A stretch of 36,339 nucleotides of DNA, from the NCBI GenBank assembly GCA_009779675.1, contig WRDS01000008.1, positions 1 to 36,339 on the forward strand, given 5' to 3'. The stretch's first letter is position 1. The number at the start of each line of letters is the position of its first letter. The notes under the pieces were generated by a model. That model did not search any database. It worked only from the letters and a program-made list of their open reading frames with translations, and was not told the DNA's origin. Made by a program: the position numbers and the translations under genes. The DNA is from Coriobacteriia bacterium (GTDB lineage: Bacteria > Actinomycetota > Coriobacteriia > Anaerosomatales > PHET01). Below, in pieces: positions 26,007 through 34,068 of this stretch.

Positions 26007-27044
26007 TTAGACCACCCCTGACCACGCATTCAGGCCCTCTGTTTCCGGCAGACCAAAAACCGTGTTCAAGCACTGGATCGCCTGACTTGCAGCGCCCTTT
26101 CCCAAATTGTCAATTGCGCAGGTCGCAACAAGCGTGTCAGTGCGCTCGTCCACCATCACGCCGATAGCCGCCCTGTTTGTCATCCGGACCTCTGAGGTCG
26201 ATGGCATGACCCCGGCTGAATGCACATGCACAAACGGCTCATCGCGGTAGCGACCACGGTAAAGCCCGACCGCCTTGGCGGTAGTAAACCCCTTTTCGAC
26301 TCTAATATACACCGTTGCAAGCAAACCCCTTGCCATTGGTATCAAATGTGGAGCAAATACTACACTTATTTCCTCGTATAAGGCTAGACTGAGCACCTGT
26401 TCGATTTCAGGGATGTGCCGATGCTTGCAGTCCCCGTATGCGGAAACCGACTCGCTCGCCGAGCAATAATGCACTTTCGCCGAGGGGGTCCGCCCCGCTC
26501 CCGAGATACCCGATTTGGCATCAACAACGATGTGGGAGTCTACAGCGGGCCCCTCAAGGGCAGGAAGCGCCGCAAGCACGGTCGCCGTCGGGTAGCAGCC
26601 TGGACAGGCCACGAGCCTGGCTCCAGCAAGCTTGCTGCGGTTAAGCTCGGGCAGCCCATATACCGCCTCGGCCAAAAGCCCGGCGGCCGTATGTGGGGTC
26701 TCGTACCACTGCTCATAGACACCCGCATCGGTAAGCCGGAAATCTGCCGAGAGGTCGATGACGGTCAGTCCGGCCTCAAGGAGACCCGGCACGATCCCCA
26801 TGGCAGCAGTGTGGGGAACAGCCAGCAGCGCTACTTTGGATTTTCTGGCTATTGCTTCAGGGTCCGGCTCAGAAAAAACGACATCGGTCAGACCGGTGAG
26901 CGCAGGATAAGACGCGCTCACTGGCCGACCCGCATCCGTTCCCGACGTTGCGCACGTGAGGAAGAGCCCCGGGTGCGCGAGCACCCAGCGTACCGCCTCT
27001 ATCCCCACATAACCTGCAGCACCGACTACTGCGACATCTATCAC
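26007..27044 (-). CDS. argC: N-acetyl-gamma-glutamyl-phosphate reductase
   Basis: Third step of arginine synthesis, NADPH-dependent reduction of acetylglutamyl phosphate to the semialdehyde. First gene of the cluster. About 345 aa, type 1 length. Features: the dinucleotide-binding VVGAAGYVGIEAVRW at the N-terminus, the catalytic cysteine in LVACPGCYPTATVLA (about 145), and the histidine region HLIPMARGLLAT. The track starts at TTG 27056; GTG at 27044 is preferred because TTGGAG sits 6 nt upstream of it. It follows an AT-rich promoter region that separates it from pheT. Confidence 0.96.
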   Translation of the reverse strand: MIDVAVVGAAGYVGIEAVRWVLAHPGLFLTCATSGTDAGRPVSASYPALTGLTDVVFSEPDPEAIARKSKVALLAVPHTAAMGIVPGLLEAGLTVIDLSADFRLTDAGVYEQWYETPHTAAGLLAEAVYGLPELNRSKLAGARLVACPGCYPTATVLAALPALEGPAVDSHIVVDAKSGISGAGRTPSAKVHYCSASESVSAYGDCKHRHIPEIEQVLSLALYEEISVVFAPHLIPMARGLLATVYIRVEKGFTTAKAVGLYRGRYRDEPFVHVHSAGVMPSTSEVRMTNRAAIGVMVDERTDTLVATCAIDNLGKGAASQAIQCLNTVFGLPETEGLNAWSGVV

Positions 27045-27078
27045 GTGATTCTCCAACCCTTAGTTTGTAGCAAGATAG

Positions 27079-27108
27079 ATTCTATTCGTAATTTAGCATA
27101 TTAGTCAA
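27079..27108 (-). promoter_or_regulatory. Promoter and likely operator region of the arg cluster
   Basis: On the minus strand TTGACT, an 18-nt spacer and TAGAAT lie about 35 nt upstream of the argC start. The surrounding 27057-27140 is strikingly AT-rich for this genome, as ArgR operators usually are, with partial dyads such as AATAGAATCTAT over the -10. I could not align a convincing 18-bp ARG box, so the repressor site is inferred from context. Confidence 0.5.
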
Positions 27109-27197
27109 TATAGATGCAGATTTTTTAGTTAGCTATACATTTGCAAGTACGGGGATCAGCTGCGAGGTCCGCCTCCAGTAGCGGCAAATGCCCGTGG

Positions 27198-29699
27198 TCA
27201 GCTGCGCAACCCTCCCCCCGTGGCGGCAAGCACCTTGCGCACGATCTTACTATGGACAGCCTCCACCTCTTTTGACGTGAGGGTCCTATCAGGCAACCGG
27301 TAGGTAAGGGAGAACGCCATCGATTTCTTGCCTTCGGGCACACCCGTTCCCCGGTACACATCGAATAGATGTGCGCTTTCCAGGAGCTTCCCGCCAGCAG
27401 AGGTGATTATCTGCACGAGCTGCTCGGCGGTGGTCTTCTCTTCTACGAGGACGGCAAGGTCAAAAGAGACCGCTGGAAACCTTGGAGGCTCCACGACGCT
27501 ACGCTCAATGACCGAGGAGCGGATAAGCCTGTCGATCTCCAGCTCGAACGCGATCACCGGGCCGCTGCATTCGAACTTCTTGAGCACGCCCGGGTGCACA
27601 TCGCCAAGCCACCCGATCACATCGCCAGATACCAACACCTCGGCGGCCCGACCGGGCTGGAGCCAGGGCAAGGCCGTGGGCCGGAGCTTGAACTTTGGTG
27701 CCGCAAGATCCCTGGCCAGCGTTTCAAGCACACCTTTACCATCGAAGAAATCAAGCCCTTGCGCGGACGCGTTCCACTGCTGCCGGTTCCAGGACCCGGC
27801 AAGCACCCCGGCAACGCGCTCGCGCTCCTTCGCAAGCCTGCGGCCAGGGGCGGTCCAAAACACCGTTCCCGTCTCGTAAAGATGGATGTTATCGACCCCT
27901 CTGCACTGGTTATAGCTGACCATGCGCAAAAGCCCCCCTAAAAGGGTCCGGCGCATCACGCCCTGCTCTACCGACATGGGGTTAAGTATCTCCACCACGC
28001 ACTCATCAAGCGGAAGCTCGAAGCCGAGCAGCTCAAGATCGTGCGGATCGGTGAACGAGTAGGTCATCGTCTCGCTAAGCCCTGCAGCACGAAGCAGCGC
28101 GCCCACATGCTCCCGCATCCTCTGCCCGCGTGTGAGCAGGCCCACACGCTCTCGGCCCGCGGGAAGCGTAGGCTCGATCTGCCCCATGCCGTAAATACGG
28201 AGGACCTCTTCGATGAGGTCGATCTCGCGCTCAAGGTCGGGGCGGAACGAGGGGGTGCCGACCTTAAGGTGAGCGTCGAGATAATCGCCCGAGCGGCTCC
28301 CAGGGCGATCATCAGAGGAGTCGTCAGGACGACCCTCGGGGCGAGCGCCCGCGCCGCCCAGGTGCTTCTCGACCGAGCAGCCGAGCCTTTCCAGGATGCT
28401 GGCAGCCTCCTCGGCAGGTATCTCGGCCCCGATGATCTGCGTCAACCGGCTGAGCCTGAGCGTGAGCGTCCGCTCGGCAAGGGGCTCGGGGAAGACATCC
28501 ACGAGCCCTGTTGCTACCTCTCCACCTGCGATCTCGGCCATGAGCGCTGCTGCCCGGTCGGCGGCAGCAGCACACCCGCTGCGGTCGACCGTGCGCTCGT
28601 AGCGCATGGAGGACTCGCTGATGAGCCCGAGTTGACGGCTGGTCCGGCTGATCGACTCGGCATCAAAGGATGCCGATTCCAGCAGGATATCCACAGTCTT
28701 GTCTGAGACCTCTGTGGCCTGGCCGCCCATCACGCCTGCTAAGGCCACAGGCCCGTCCAGGTCACAGATGCAAAGGGTGCGGGGAGCGAGTTCTCGCCGT
28801 GTCCCATCGAGCGTGGTGAGCTCCTCGCCCTCAGCAGCCAGCCGGACGATGATCTCTGCCTTGCCGTCCAGCCCCTGCTTGAGCATGCCCATATCAAACG
28901 CGTGAAGCGGCTGACCCAGCTCAAGCATGATGTAGTTCGTTATATCCACGATGTTGTTGACGGGGCGCAATCCGGCTGCCACCACCCGCTCGGCAAGCCA
29001 GCTTGGCGAAGGGCCGACGCGCACGCCCTTTATGATGCGCGCCGTGTAGCGTGGGCACAGGCGATCGTCCTCGATGCGGACATGGCACTGCTCGGCAGCC
29101 GCCGGCCCGGCCTCATCAAGGGTTGTAGCCGGAAGCTTCACGGGCACGCCGAGGACCGCCCCCACCTCGCGTGCGATGCCCGACACCGAGAGGCAGTCCG
29201 GTCGGTTAGGGGTGACCTCGAGTTCAAGCACGATGTCGGAAAGACCCGCGTACTCGGCAAACGGCGTACCTATCGGGGCATCCTCGGGCAGTATGAGGAT
29301 GCCATCATGGTCGTCGCCTAAGCCGAGTTCCTTCGCCGAGCAGTTCATCCCCTCGCTCACCACACCCCGCAGCTTCGACTTCTTGATCTCGAAGCCGCCA
29401 GGCAGCACCGCCCCCGGGAGCGCAACCGCCACACGGTCGCCAGCCTCGAAGTTCTGCGCACCGCAGACGATGGCCCGCAGCGCGTCCTCGCCGGCATCGA
29501 CCGCCGTTACCCAGAGCTTGTCGGCATTCGGGTGGCGGTCCTTCTTAGTGATCTGCCCGATGACGACGTTTTCAAAAGCATCCCCAACCATGTGAACCGT
29601 CTCAACAGCGGTGCCGGTCATATCCAGACGATCGACAAACTCGGGCACGGGCACTGAGACCGGCACGAGCTCGGTAAGCCATTTCATCGAAATGCGCAT
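27198..29699 (-). CDS. pheT: Phenylalanyl-tRNA synthetase beta chain
   Basis: Large subunit of the heterotetrameric PheRS. About 833 aa, full length. Domains in order: N-terminal catalytic-like and EMAP-type tRNA-binding fold (VVIGQITKKDRHPNADKLWV at about 45), the LELEVTPNRPDCLSVSGIAREVGA region, the B3/B4 editing domain, B5 (about 390-510, with an acidic low-complexity insertion RPDDSSDDRPGSRSGD), a catalytic-like fold and a C-terminal FDX-ACB anticodon-binding domain (FPAVSFDLAVLVEE onward). The track starts at TTG 29708; ATG at 29699 with GAAAGGA about 10 nt upstream fits better. It lies 93 nt after pheS under the same T-box. Confidence 0.95.
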   Translation of the reverse strand: MRISMKWLTELVPVSVPVPEFVDRLDMTGTAVETVHMVGDAFENVVIGQITKKDRHPNADKLWVTAVDAGEDALRAIVCGAQNFEAGDRVAVALPGAVLPGGFEIKKSKLRGVVSEGMNCSAKELGLGDDHDGILILPEDAPIGTPFAEYAGLSDIVLELEVTPNRPDCLSVSGIAREVGAVLGVPVKLPATTLDEAGPAAAEQCHVRIEDDRLCPRYTARIIKGVRVGPSPSWLAERVVAAGLRPVNNIVDITNYIMLELGQPLHAFDMGMLKQGLDGKAEIIVRLAAEGEELTTLDGTRRELAPRTLCICDLDGPVALAGVMGGQATEVSDKTVDILLESASFDAESISRTSRQLGLISESSMRYERTVDRSGCAAAADRAAALMAEIAGGEVATGLVDVFPEPLAERTLTLRLSRLTQIIGAEIPAEEAASILERLGCSVEKHLGGAGARPEGRPDDSSDDRPGSRSGDYLDAHLKVGTPSFRPDLEREIDLIEEVLRIYGMGQIEPTLPAGRERVGLLTRGQRMREHVGALLRAAGLSETMTYSFTDPHDLELLGFELPLDECVVEILNPMSVEQGVMRRTLLGGLLRMVSYNQCRGVDNIHLYETGTVFWTAPGRRLAKERERVAGVLAGSWNRQQWNASAQGLDFFDGKGVLETLARDLAAPKFKLRPTALPWLQPGRAAEVLVSGDVIGWLGDVHPGVLKKFECSGPVIAFELEIDRLIRSSVIERSVVEPPRFPAVSFDLAVLVEEKTTAEQLVQIITSAGGKLLESAHLFDVYRGTGVPEGKKSMAFSLTYRLPDRTLTSKEVEAVHSKIVRKVLAATGGGLRS

Positions 29700-29792
29700 T
29701 TGATCCAAGTCCTTTCGCGCAGCAAACAGGGCAGGTGACTAGCTGACGTACGCACCGGCACCGAAGAGGTCGTCGGCAACCGGCAGGCCACA

Positions 29793-30854
29793 TCAGAACT
29801 GACGCAAAAACCGCATATCCCCTTCGACCAGCATGCGCAGGTCCGGGATGTTGTACTTGAGGGCAGCGATCCGCTCGATGCCTAAGCCAAATGCAAACCC
29901 GGTGTAGCGTTCTGGGTCAATATCCACGTAGCCAAAGACATTAGGATCGACCATGCCACAGCCGAGTATCTCGAGCCAGCCTGTCTGCTTGCAGAAGCGG
30001 CATCCCTTTCCATCGCATATCCCGCAGCTCACATCGACCTCTGCCGAAGGCTCGGTGAAGGGAAAGAAATGCGGGCGGAACCTTGTCTTACGCTCGGAGC
30101 CAAAGATCGCTTTCACCACATGGTCAAGCGTCCCTTTGAGGTCGGCGAAGGTGATCCCCTCATCGACCACAAGCCCTTCGATCTGCGTGAACTGCGGCAG
30201 GTGGCTGGGGTCTGCAATATCCCGCCGATAGACCCTGCCGGGCGCAAGGATGTAAATAGGAGGATCCTGTTTCTCCATCGCACGGACCTGCACCGGAGAG
30301 GTGTGGGTGCGCAACAACGCGTCACTTGGGACGGACCCGTCAAAACCCTTGCCGGTCATATCGCGCACGTAAAAGGTGTCTGTTGCGGCTCGGGCAGGGT
30401 GTTGAGGGGTGTGGTTGAGCGCAGTGAAGTTGTAATAGTCGAGTTCGACCTGGGGGCCTTCGGCCACCTGGTATCCGAGCCCTAAGAATATCTCGATGAC
30501 CTCGGCGGTGATCGCCGATATCAGGTGGCGGCTGCCGACCGGTCGCCCTCTTCCCGGAAGGGTCACGTCAACAGCCTGTGCTGTGAACTGCGCGGCTAGC
30601 GCGTCTTGCTCAAGCAACGATTTCCGGGACTCAAGCGCCTGCTCGATAGTAGCGCGGACCTCATTTGCGACCTTGCCGGCGATGGGTCTTTCCTCGGCAG
30701 AAAGCGCTCCCAGTCCTTTGAGCACCTGGGTAAGCGAGCCTTTTTTCCCTAAAACCGACACACGGACAGCGTCAAGCCCGGCAAGGTCACCCGCCGCCTC
30801 GATTGCGCCCAGCGCCTCACCGTATAACCTGTCAAGCTCCTCAGTTACTCCCAT
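29793..30854 (-). CDS. pheS: Phenylalanyl-tRNA synthetase alpha chain
   Basis: Catalytic subunit of PheRS, a class II synthetase that charges tRNA-Phe. 353 aa. An N-terminal coiled coil (about 1-85) contacts tRNA. The catalytic core contains GRGRPVGSRHLIS, FRPHFFPFTEPSAEVDV (motif 2) and GFAFGLGIERIAALKY (motif 3). A CGICDGKGCRFC segment before motif 3 looks like a four-cysteine metal site, seen in a subset of PheS proteins. The track starts at TTG 30878; ATG at 30854 follows GAGAGGGGAG by about 11 nt and is preferred. Controlled by the T-box leader immediately upstream. Confidence 0.96.
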   Translation of the reverse strand: MGVTEELDRLYGEALGAIEAAGDLAGLDAVRVSVLGKKGSLTQVLKGLGALSAEERPIAGKVANEVRATIEQALESRKSLLEQDALAAQFTAQAVDVTLPGRGRPVGSRHLISAITAEVIEIFLGLGYQVAEGPQVELDYYNFTALNHTPQHPARAATDTFYVRDMTGKGFDGSVPSDALLRTHTSPVQVRAMEKQDPPIYILAPGRVYRRDIADPSHLPQFTQIEGLVVDEGITFADLKGTLDHVVKAIFGSERKTRFRPHFFPFTEPSAEVDVSCGICDGKGCRFCKQTGWLEILGCGMVDPNVFGYVDIDPERYTGFAFGLGIERIAALKYNIPDLRMLVEGDMRFLRQF

Positions 30855-30901
30855 GCTTCGCGTTACTCCCCTCTCCAATGCCTGCTGCTAGCTCGCTGCC
30901 T

Positions 30902-31209
30902 CAAAACGAAAAGGGAATCTGACCCCGCCCTGGCTATCGCCCAAGGACGGGAGCAGACTCCCGCGGTACCACCTCGGTTGGCCACGCATTGCTCGCGTGA
31001 CCCGCTCATGCAAGCCGCAGCGCAGCCCGCTTTAGCGTAGCTTGCGCTACGCATCTCCGATAACGGGGAGAACCGGCTTCCCTACTGCGCAACTAAGCGG
31101 TTCAGGTCACAGCTGCTGGAGTGAACCGCATATGCGTAAGGCCGTCGGGCTTTTCCAGCACACGCAAAGCCCTTCTCTGGCCGACCACAGAGTGCAGATG
31201 CGCCTCTCC
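30902..31209 (-). promoter_or_regulatory. T-box riboswitch leader of pheST, specifier UUC (Phe)
   Basis: The minus strand contains the conserved T-box AGGTGGTACCGCGG (30961-30974). At the 5' side, GGAG/CTCC and GCAT/ATGC helices flank an internal loop, AGGC opposite GGTTCA, which fits the Stem I specifier loop and presents UUC, a Phe codon. The 3' end folds as a long terminator: GGGAGTCTG pairs with CAGATTCCC and the inner TCCCGTCC with GGGCGGGG, ending in TTTTCGTTTT at about 30902-30911. Uncharged tRNA-Phe would favour the antiterminator and pheST expression. Stem I begins two nucleotides after the sipW stop codon, so the promoter must lie within or upstream of that gene. Confidence 0.88.
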
Positions 31210-31210
31210 G

Positions 31211-31630
31211 TCATTGCCTTATTTGTTGTTGATCCAGAAGTGTAGCGGACGTTTGCTGTTCTCGCCAGCGTGCAATAACCACGCCGAGAGGCACGACCGC
31301 TGTTACCTTCCCCGCAATGTGGCTTGGGTCGACACTTCCAAGATCATCGAACTGGTTAGCATCGCCCCTGGTTGTCACTGATCCATTTTGCGACACGCCC
31401 ATCACCCGGTGCAGCACGGCCCCATGACCCGGTTCCCTCACCAGGGCAACGTCCCCCGTGCAGACCTTCGCCCCTTTTCTCACGATAGCTATATCTCCTG
31501 TGATAAACGCCGGCCTCATGGAATCGCCAACGACCCTAAGCGGCTCCCAGTAGCGAAGCGCCAAGCCCCCAGCAAGCAGGATCACCGCTATTACGCCCAA
31601 CGAAAGCAGCATTGATGCGAAACGCCTCAT
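31211..31630 (-). CDS. SipW-type signal peptidase I (S26 family)
   Basis: 139-aa membrane peptidase. One N-terminal membrane helix (LLSLGVIAVILLAGGLALRY), the nucleophile in GDSMRPAF (Ser about 38), a GD-VALV strand, then VLHRVMGV with His where bacterial SPases of the LepB type have Lys. The Ser/His arrangement is that of the ER-like SipW subfamily, which processes TasA and camelysin-type proteins. It is shorter than B. subtilis SipW and shows no obvious second helix. The ATG overlaps the preceding stop as TGATG, so it is co-translated with the TasA-like protein, its likely substrate. The stop abuts the pheST T-box. Confidence 0.85.
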   Translation of the reverse strand: MRRFASMLLSLGVIAVILLAGGLALRYWEPLRVVGDSMRPAFITGDIAIVRKGAKVCTGDVALVREPGHGAVLHRVMGVSQNGSVTTRGDANQFDDLGSVDPSHIAGKVTAVVPLGVVIARWREQQTSATLLDQQQIRQ

Positions 31631-32118
31631 CAATGGGCCTGTTCCGCATCGACGTACAGCGAGATCCTGGCGTAGTCGCTAGAGAACGTGTTAGCGACGC
31701 TGGCAGGCAGCCCAACGTCAAAGACGAGCTCGCTCCGTGCACCCGGGACCAAGCGGAGCGGCGTGGTGCGCATCTGGCTTAGCGGGCCAACATACAACGG
31801 AACGCCACCGCAGCTCGCGGTACACTCCAGCGACTCATAAAACTTCGTGATGCCTGCTTTCCTCGATGCAGAGACAACAATGTCAGCAGGAAGCATCCCC
31901 GTGTTAACGACCGTCATAGGACGGCTCACTGTCTGACCAGGCGCAAGTGGGTCCACCGAAAGCGGAGCGCTTGTCGGCTCAGCAGACACCGCCACATTCC
32001 CCGCCCGGATCATACTGTCAGGCACTTGGACCTGAGCAGTGAAGTAGGCCGTTGCCGCACCCATGCTAAGCGCAAGCAACGCACCGGCAGCCATGCAGAT
32101 AACTCGTTTTATCCCCAT
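31630..32118 (-). CDS. TasA/camelysin-like secreted protein, SipW substrate candidate
   Basis: 162 aa with an N-terminal signal/anchor helix (VICMAAGALLALSMGAATAYFT) of the type cleaved by SipW, where a short hydrophobic run is followed by AYFTA-x-V. The mature part is a single beta-rich domain with PGQTVSRPMTVVNTGMLPADIVV, a conserved pattern of TasA/CalY proteins, and two closely spaced cysteines (CTASC) that may form a disulfide. In other bacteria such proteins form matrix fibres or act as surface proteases; no protease motif is visible here. ATG at 32118 follows GAGGAGG. It is coupled to the signal peptidase and follows rplT by 144 nt. Confidence 0.75.
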   Translation of the reverse strand: MGIKRVICMAAGALLALSMGAATAYFTAQVQVPDSMIRAGNVAVSAEPTSAPLSVDPLAPGQTVSRPMTVVNTGMLPADIVVSASRKAGITKFYESLECTASCGGVPLYVGPLSQMRTTPLRLVPGARSELVFDVGLPASVANTFSSDYARISLYVDAEQAH

Positions 32119-32165
32119 CGTTCCTCCTCGACAAAAAGGCCGCCGAGGGGAAGCGACAGCTGAAC

Positions 32166-32195
32166 TATCCGGTCGATAACCTGTACCGACCGGAT
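32166..32195. repeat. 9-bp perfect inverted repeat upstream of the TasA-like gene
   Basis: ATCCGGTCG (32166-32174) and CGACCGGAT (32187-32195) are perfect inverted repeats 12 nt apart, in the rplT to TasA-like gap. A GACAGCT direct repeat flanks them on both sides (about 32155 and 32220). No T-run follows on the transcribed strand, so it reads more like an operator or an RNA hairpin than a terminator. Confidence 0.55.
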
Positions 32196-32262
32196 ATCAG
32201 CCTATAGGCATGTTGTGACCGACAGCTAACCGTATTCTTAACAGAAAAGCTCAGAAAAACTT

Positions 32263-32619
32263 TTAGGCAGCTTGCTCCTTTGCCAACTCGGCAAGCTTGG
32301 CAAAAGACTCGGGGTCGTTGATGGCCATATCGGAAAGGATCTTACGATCGAGATCCACTCCGGCAAGTTTAAGGCCGTGCATGAACCGCGAATATGAGAT
32401 GTCGTTTAGGCGCGCCGCAGCATTGATCCTGGCGATCCAGAGACGACGGATCTCGCGCTTCTTGTTGCGGCGATCACGGTATGCGTACTGAAGTGAGTGC
32501 TGCACCTGTTCTTTTGCCGCTCGGTAGCTCCGGCTTTTGGCACCGTAATAGCCCTTGGCGCGAGCAAGAACGGTGCGGCGCTTCTTTTTGGCGGTAACAG
32601 CTCTCTTAACGCGAGGCAT
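32263..32619 (-). CDS. rplT: 50S ribosomal protein L20
   Basis: 118 aa, standard length for bL20, an early assembly protein of the large subunit that binds 23S rRNA. The sequence is unmistakable: [19 protein letters not shown] with the basic N-terminal extension, [18 protein letters not shown] and [17 protein letters not shown]20 also represses its own operon in several bacteria by binding the infC leader. The ATG is preceded by AAGGAG. It follows rpmI by 73 nt. Confidence 0.98.
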   Translation of the reverse strand: MPRVKRAVTAKKKRRTVLARAKGYYGAKSRSYRAAKEQVQHSLQYAYRDRRNKKREIRRLWIARINAAARLNDISYSRFMHGLKLAGVDLDRKILSDMAINDPESFAKLAELAKEQAA

Positions 32620-32692
32620 GGGTAATCACTCCTTGAGGGGTTAGACACGATCATGGCTATCGCTCGGTTAGCTCTACTTTGCTTATGGGTTA

Positions 32693-32890
32693 TCAGCCGA
32701 GGCCGAGGTTCTTTCTTACGACGTTCGTATCACTTGCTGCAAGCTCGGTCTCCTGTCTGAAGCCGCGTTTTCTTTTGGGGGACTTCTTCTCAAGGATGTG
32801 GCTTTTGAACGCCTTGCCACGCATGATCTTGCCCGACCCAGTCAGCCGGAATCGTTTTGCTGTCCCTTTGTGGGTTTTTTGCTTAGGCAT
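32693..32890 (-). CDS. rpmI: 50S ribosomal protein L35
   Basis: 65 aa, standard length for bL35. It starts [20 protein letters not shown], the classic L35 N-terminus, and ends in a short basic tail. Its ATG lies inside the end of infC (overlap of 8 nt), with AGGAGG in the infC coding region as ribosome site, so translation is probably coupled. Confidence 0.98.
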   Translation of the reverse strand: MPKQKTHKGTAKRFRLTGSGKIMRGKAFKSHILEKKSPKRKRGFRQETELAASDTNVVRKNLGLG

Positions 32891-33485
32891 CGTTTGCCTC
32901 CTGCCTTTCCTCGGCCGCCGAGTCGACCCTGCTCACCTCGGGAGTCTCCTCTGCAACTGCCTTGCCCTCTTTTTTCTTGAGCGGGGCAAGCAGCATATGC
33001 ATATTGCGCCCTTCGACTTTTACTTGCGTCTCGATTATTGCGAGGTCCTCAAGCTCTCTTGCAAGCTTTTCTAAGATGTTGTACCCCTGCTCCGGATGGG
33101 CCATTTCCCGCCCCCGGAACATAATTGTCACTTTGACTTTGGCACCGGTATCCAGAAAACGCAGGATATGGCGCTTTTTGGTCTCGTAATCGTGCTTATC
33201 GACCTTGGGTCGGAACTTCATCTCCTTGATCTCGATCTTGGACTGGTTCTTTCGAGCAGCCTTTTCTTTCACAGACAGCTCATACTTGAACTTACCGTAA
33301 TCCATGATCTTGCAGACCGGTGGATCTGCGTTGGGCGCAATCTCGACCAGGTCAAGACCCTGGTCGTCGGCGATCCTCAAAGCCTCGCTGGTAACAAAGA
33401 TCCCAAGCTGGCTTCCATCAATGCCGATAAGACGGCACCTCTGGCCACGGATCCGTTCATTGACCCGATAGTCCACGCTGCTGAT
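32883..33485 (-). CDS. infC: Translation initiation factor IF-3
   Basis: IF-3 keeps 30S subunits free and proofreads start codon choice. The N-domain begins [16 protein letters not shown], and the linker and C-domain contain [32 protein letters not shown] and the [14 protein letters not shown] motif. An acidic tail of about 25 residues follows. The track start at 33563 adds an unlikely leader. I prefer an AUC at 33485 (200 aa): GGAGGT lies 9 nt upstream, the N-terminus then matches the family, and there is no ATG, GTG or TTG at that point. Rare AUU/AUC starts are a known self-control device in infC. The first in-frame alternative, a GTG three codons on, is also possible. Confidence 0.92.
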   Translation of the reverse strand: MSSVDYRVNERIRGQRCRLIGIDGSQLGIFVTSEALRIADDQGLDLVEIAPNADPPVCKIMDYGKFKYELSVKEKAARKNQSKIEIKEMKFRPKVDKHDYETKKRHILRFLDTGAKVKVTIMFRGREMAHPEQGYNILEKLARELEDLAIIETQVKVEGRNMHMLLAPLKKKEGKAVAEETPEVSRVDSAAEERQEANDA

Positions 33486-33561
33486 AGGCAGCTCACCTCC
33501 GTAACCTCTTTTGGCTGCAACCGCAACCTTGTATAAAACCGCAGCCTTGCATATCAGGCTC

Positions 33562-33600
33562 AAACAAAAACAAAACTCCCGGCGGCACAGCCGACAGGAG
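33562..33600 (-). terminator. Attenuator in the infC-rpmI-rplT leader
   Basis: On the minus strand CTCCTGTCGGC and GCCGCCGGGAG form a strong GC-rich stem (two interruptions) around a TGT loop, followed by TTTTGTTTTTG. It stands about 75 nt upstream of the infC start and downstream of its candidate promoter, so it acts as a leader terminator. In Firmicutes this operon is attenuated by L20 binding its leader; the same type of control is likely here but the exact L20 site is not identified. Confidence 0.75.
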
Positions 33601-33737
33601 CATAACCTCCGAGAAGCCCAAGGCTTTCGTGTTACATCTCATCGACCAGGCAGCTACCGCTTGGTGCCGCTGTGGTGGGAGCCTCCTCTCTTGATGAGAG
33701 CGAGAGTCCTCTTGACCCGTATTTAGTTAGCCGGTAG

Positions 33738-33766
33738 ATTTTAGGCGTTCACCCGCTATCTGTCCA
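33738..33766 (-). promoter_or_regulatory. Candidate promoter of infC-rpmI-rplT
   Basis: TGGACA, a 17-nt spacer and TAAAAT on the minus strand (one mismatch in each box). It would start a leader of about 245 nt that contains the attenuator at 33562-33600. Confidence 0.55.
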
Positions 33767-33819
33767 CAACTCGTCATAAATACTGCCCAAACGCTCTTGC
33801 CGATTGCCCCTAGGCGCTT

Positions 33820-33885
33820 TTATGAAGCATTTGTCAAGCAATTGTTAAGCAGAGGTTTAGTATATTTCAAGCAATTGTCAGGCAC
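33820..33885. repeat. Iterated TTGTCAAGCA repeats upstream of infC
   Basis: Five related decamers occur: TTATGAAGCA, TTTGTCAAGCA, ATTGTTAAGCA, then after a 13-bp break TTTCAAGCA and ATTGTCAGGCA. Period is 10 to 11 bp, one helical turn. The 12-mer TCAAGCAATTGT is repeated exactly at 33834-33845 and 33867-33878, 33 bp apart. They lie about 60-120 bp upstream of the infC -35 box in AT-rich DNA. Helical phasing suggests a multi-site protein target, or simple slippage. Confidence 0.6.
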
Positions 33886-34068
33886 TATGGACGATAGCGC
33901 TGCGGGGATAGTTCTGGCACCGCTTGCGCTGCCGCTGGCGATCAGCCCACCGGGAAAACAGGGCGTGCGCCACACATGGGCCCGCAACTCTTTCGTGAGC
34001 TGCAACCCCATGTTGCTGTCTCTCTGTGATACCGTGCCTTCTATGTCCAGGTTTACTCCATGCCAGCC

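Noticed and set aside
27121-27197. Terminator between pheT and argC
   Set aside because: No stem with a following T-run on the minus strand, so readthrough from pheST into arg cannot be excluded.
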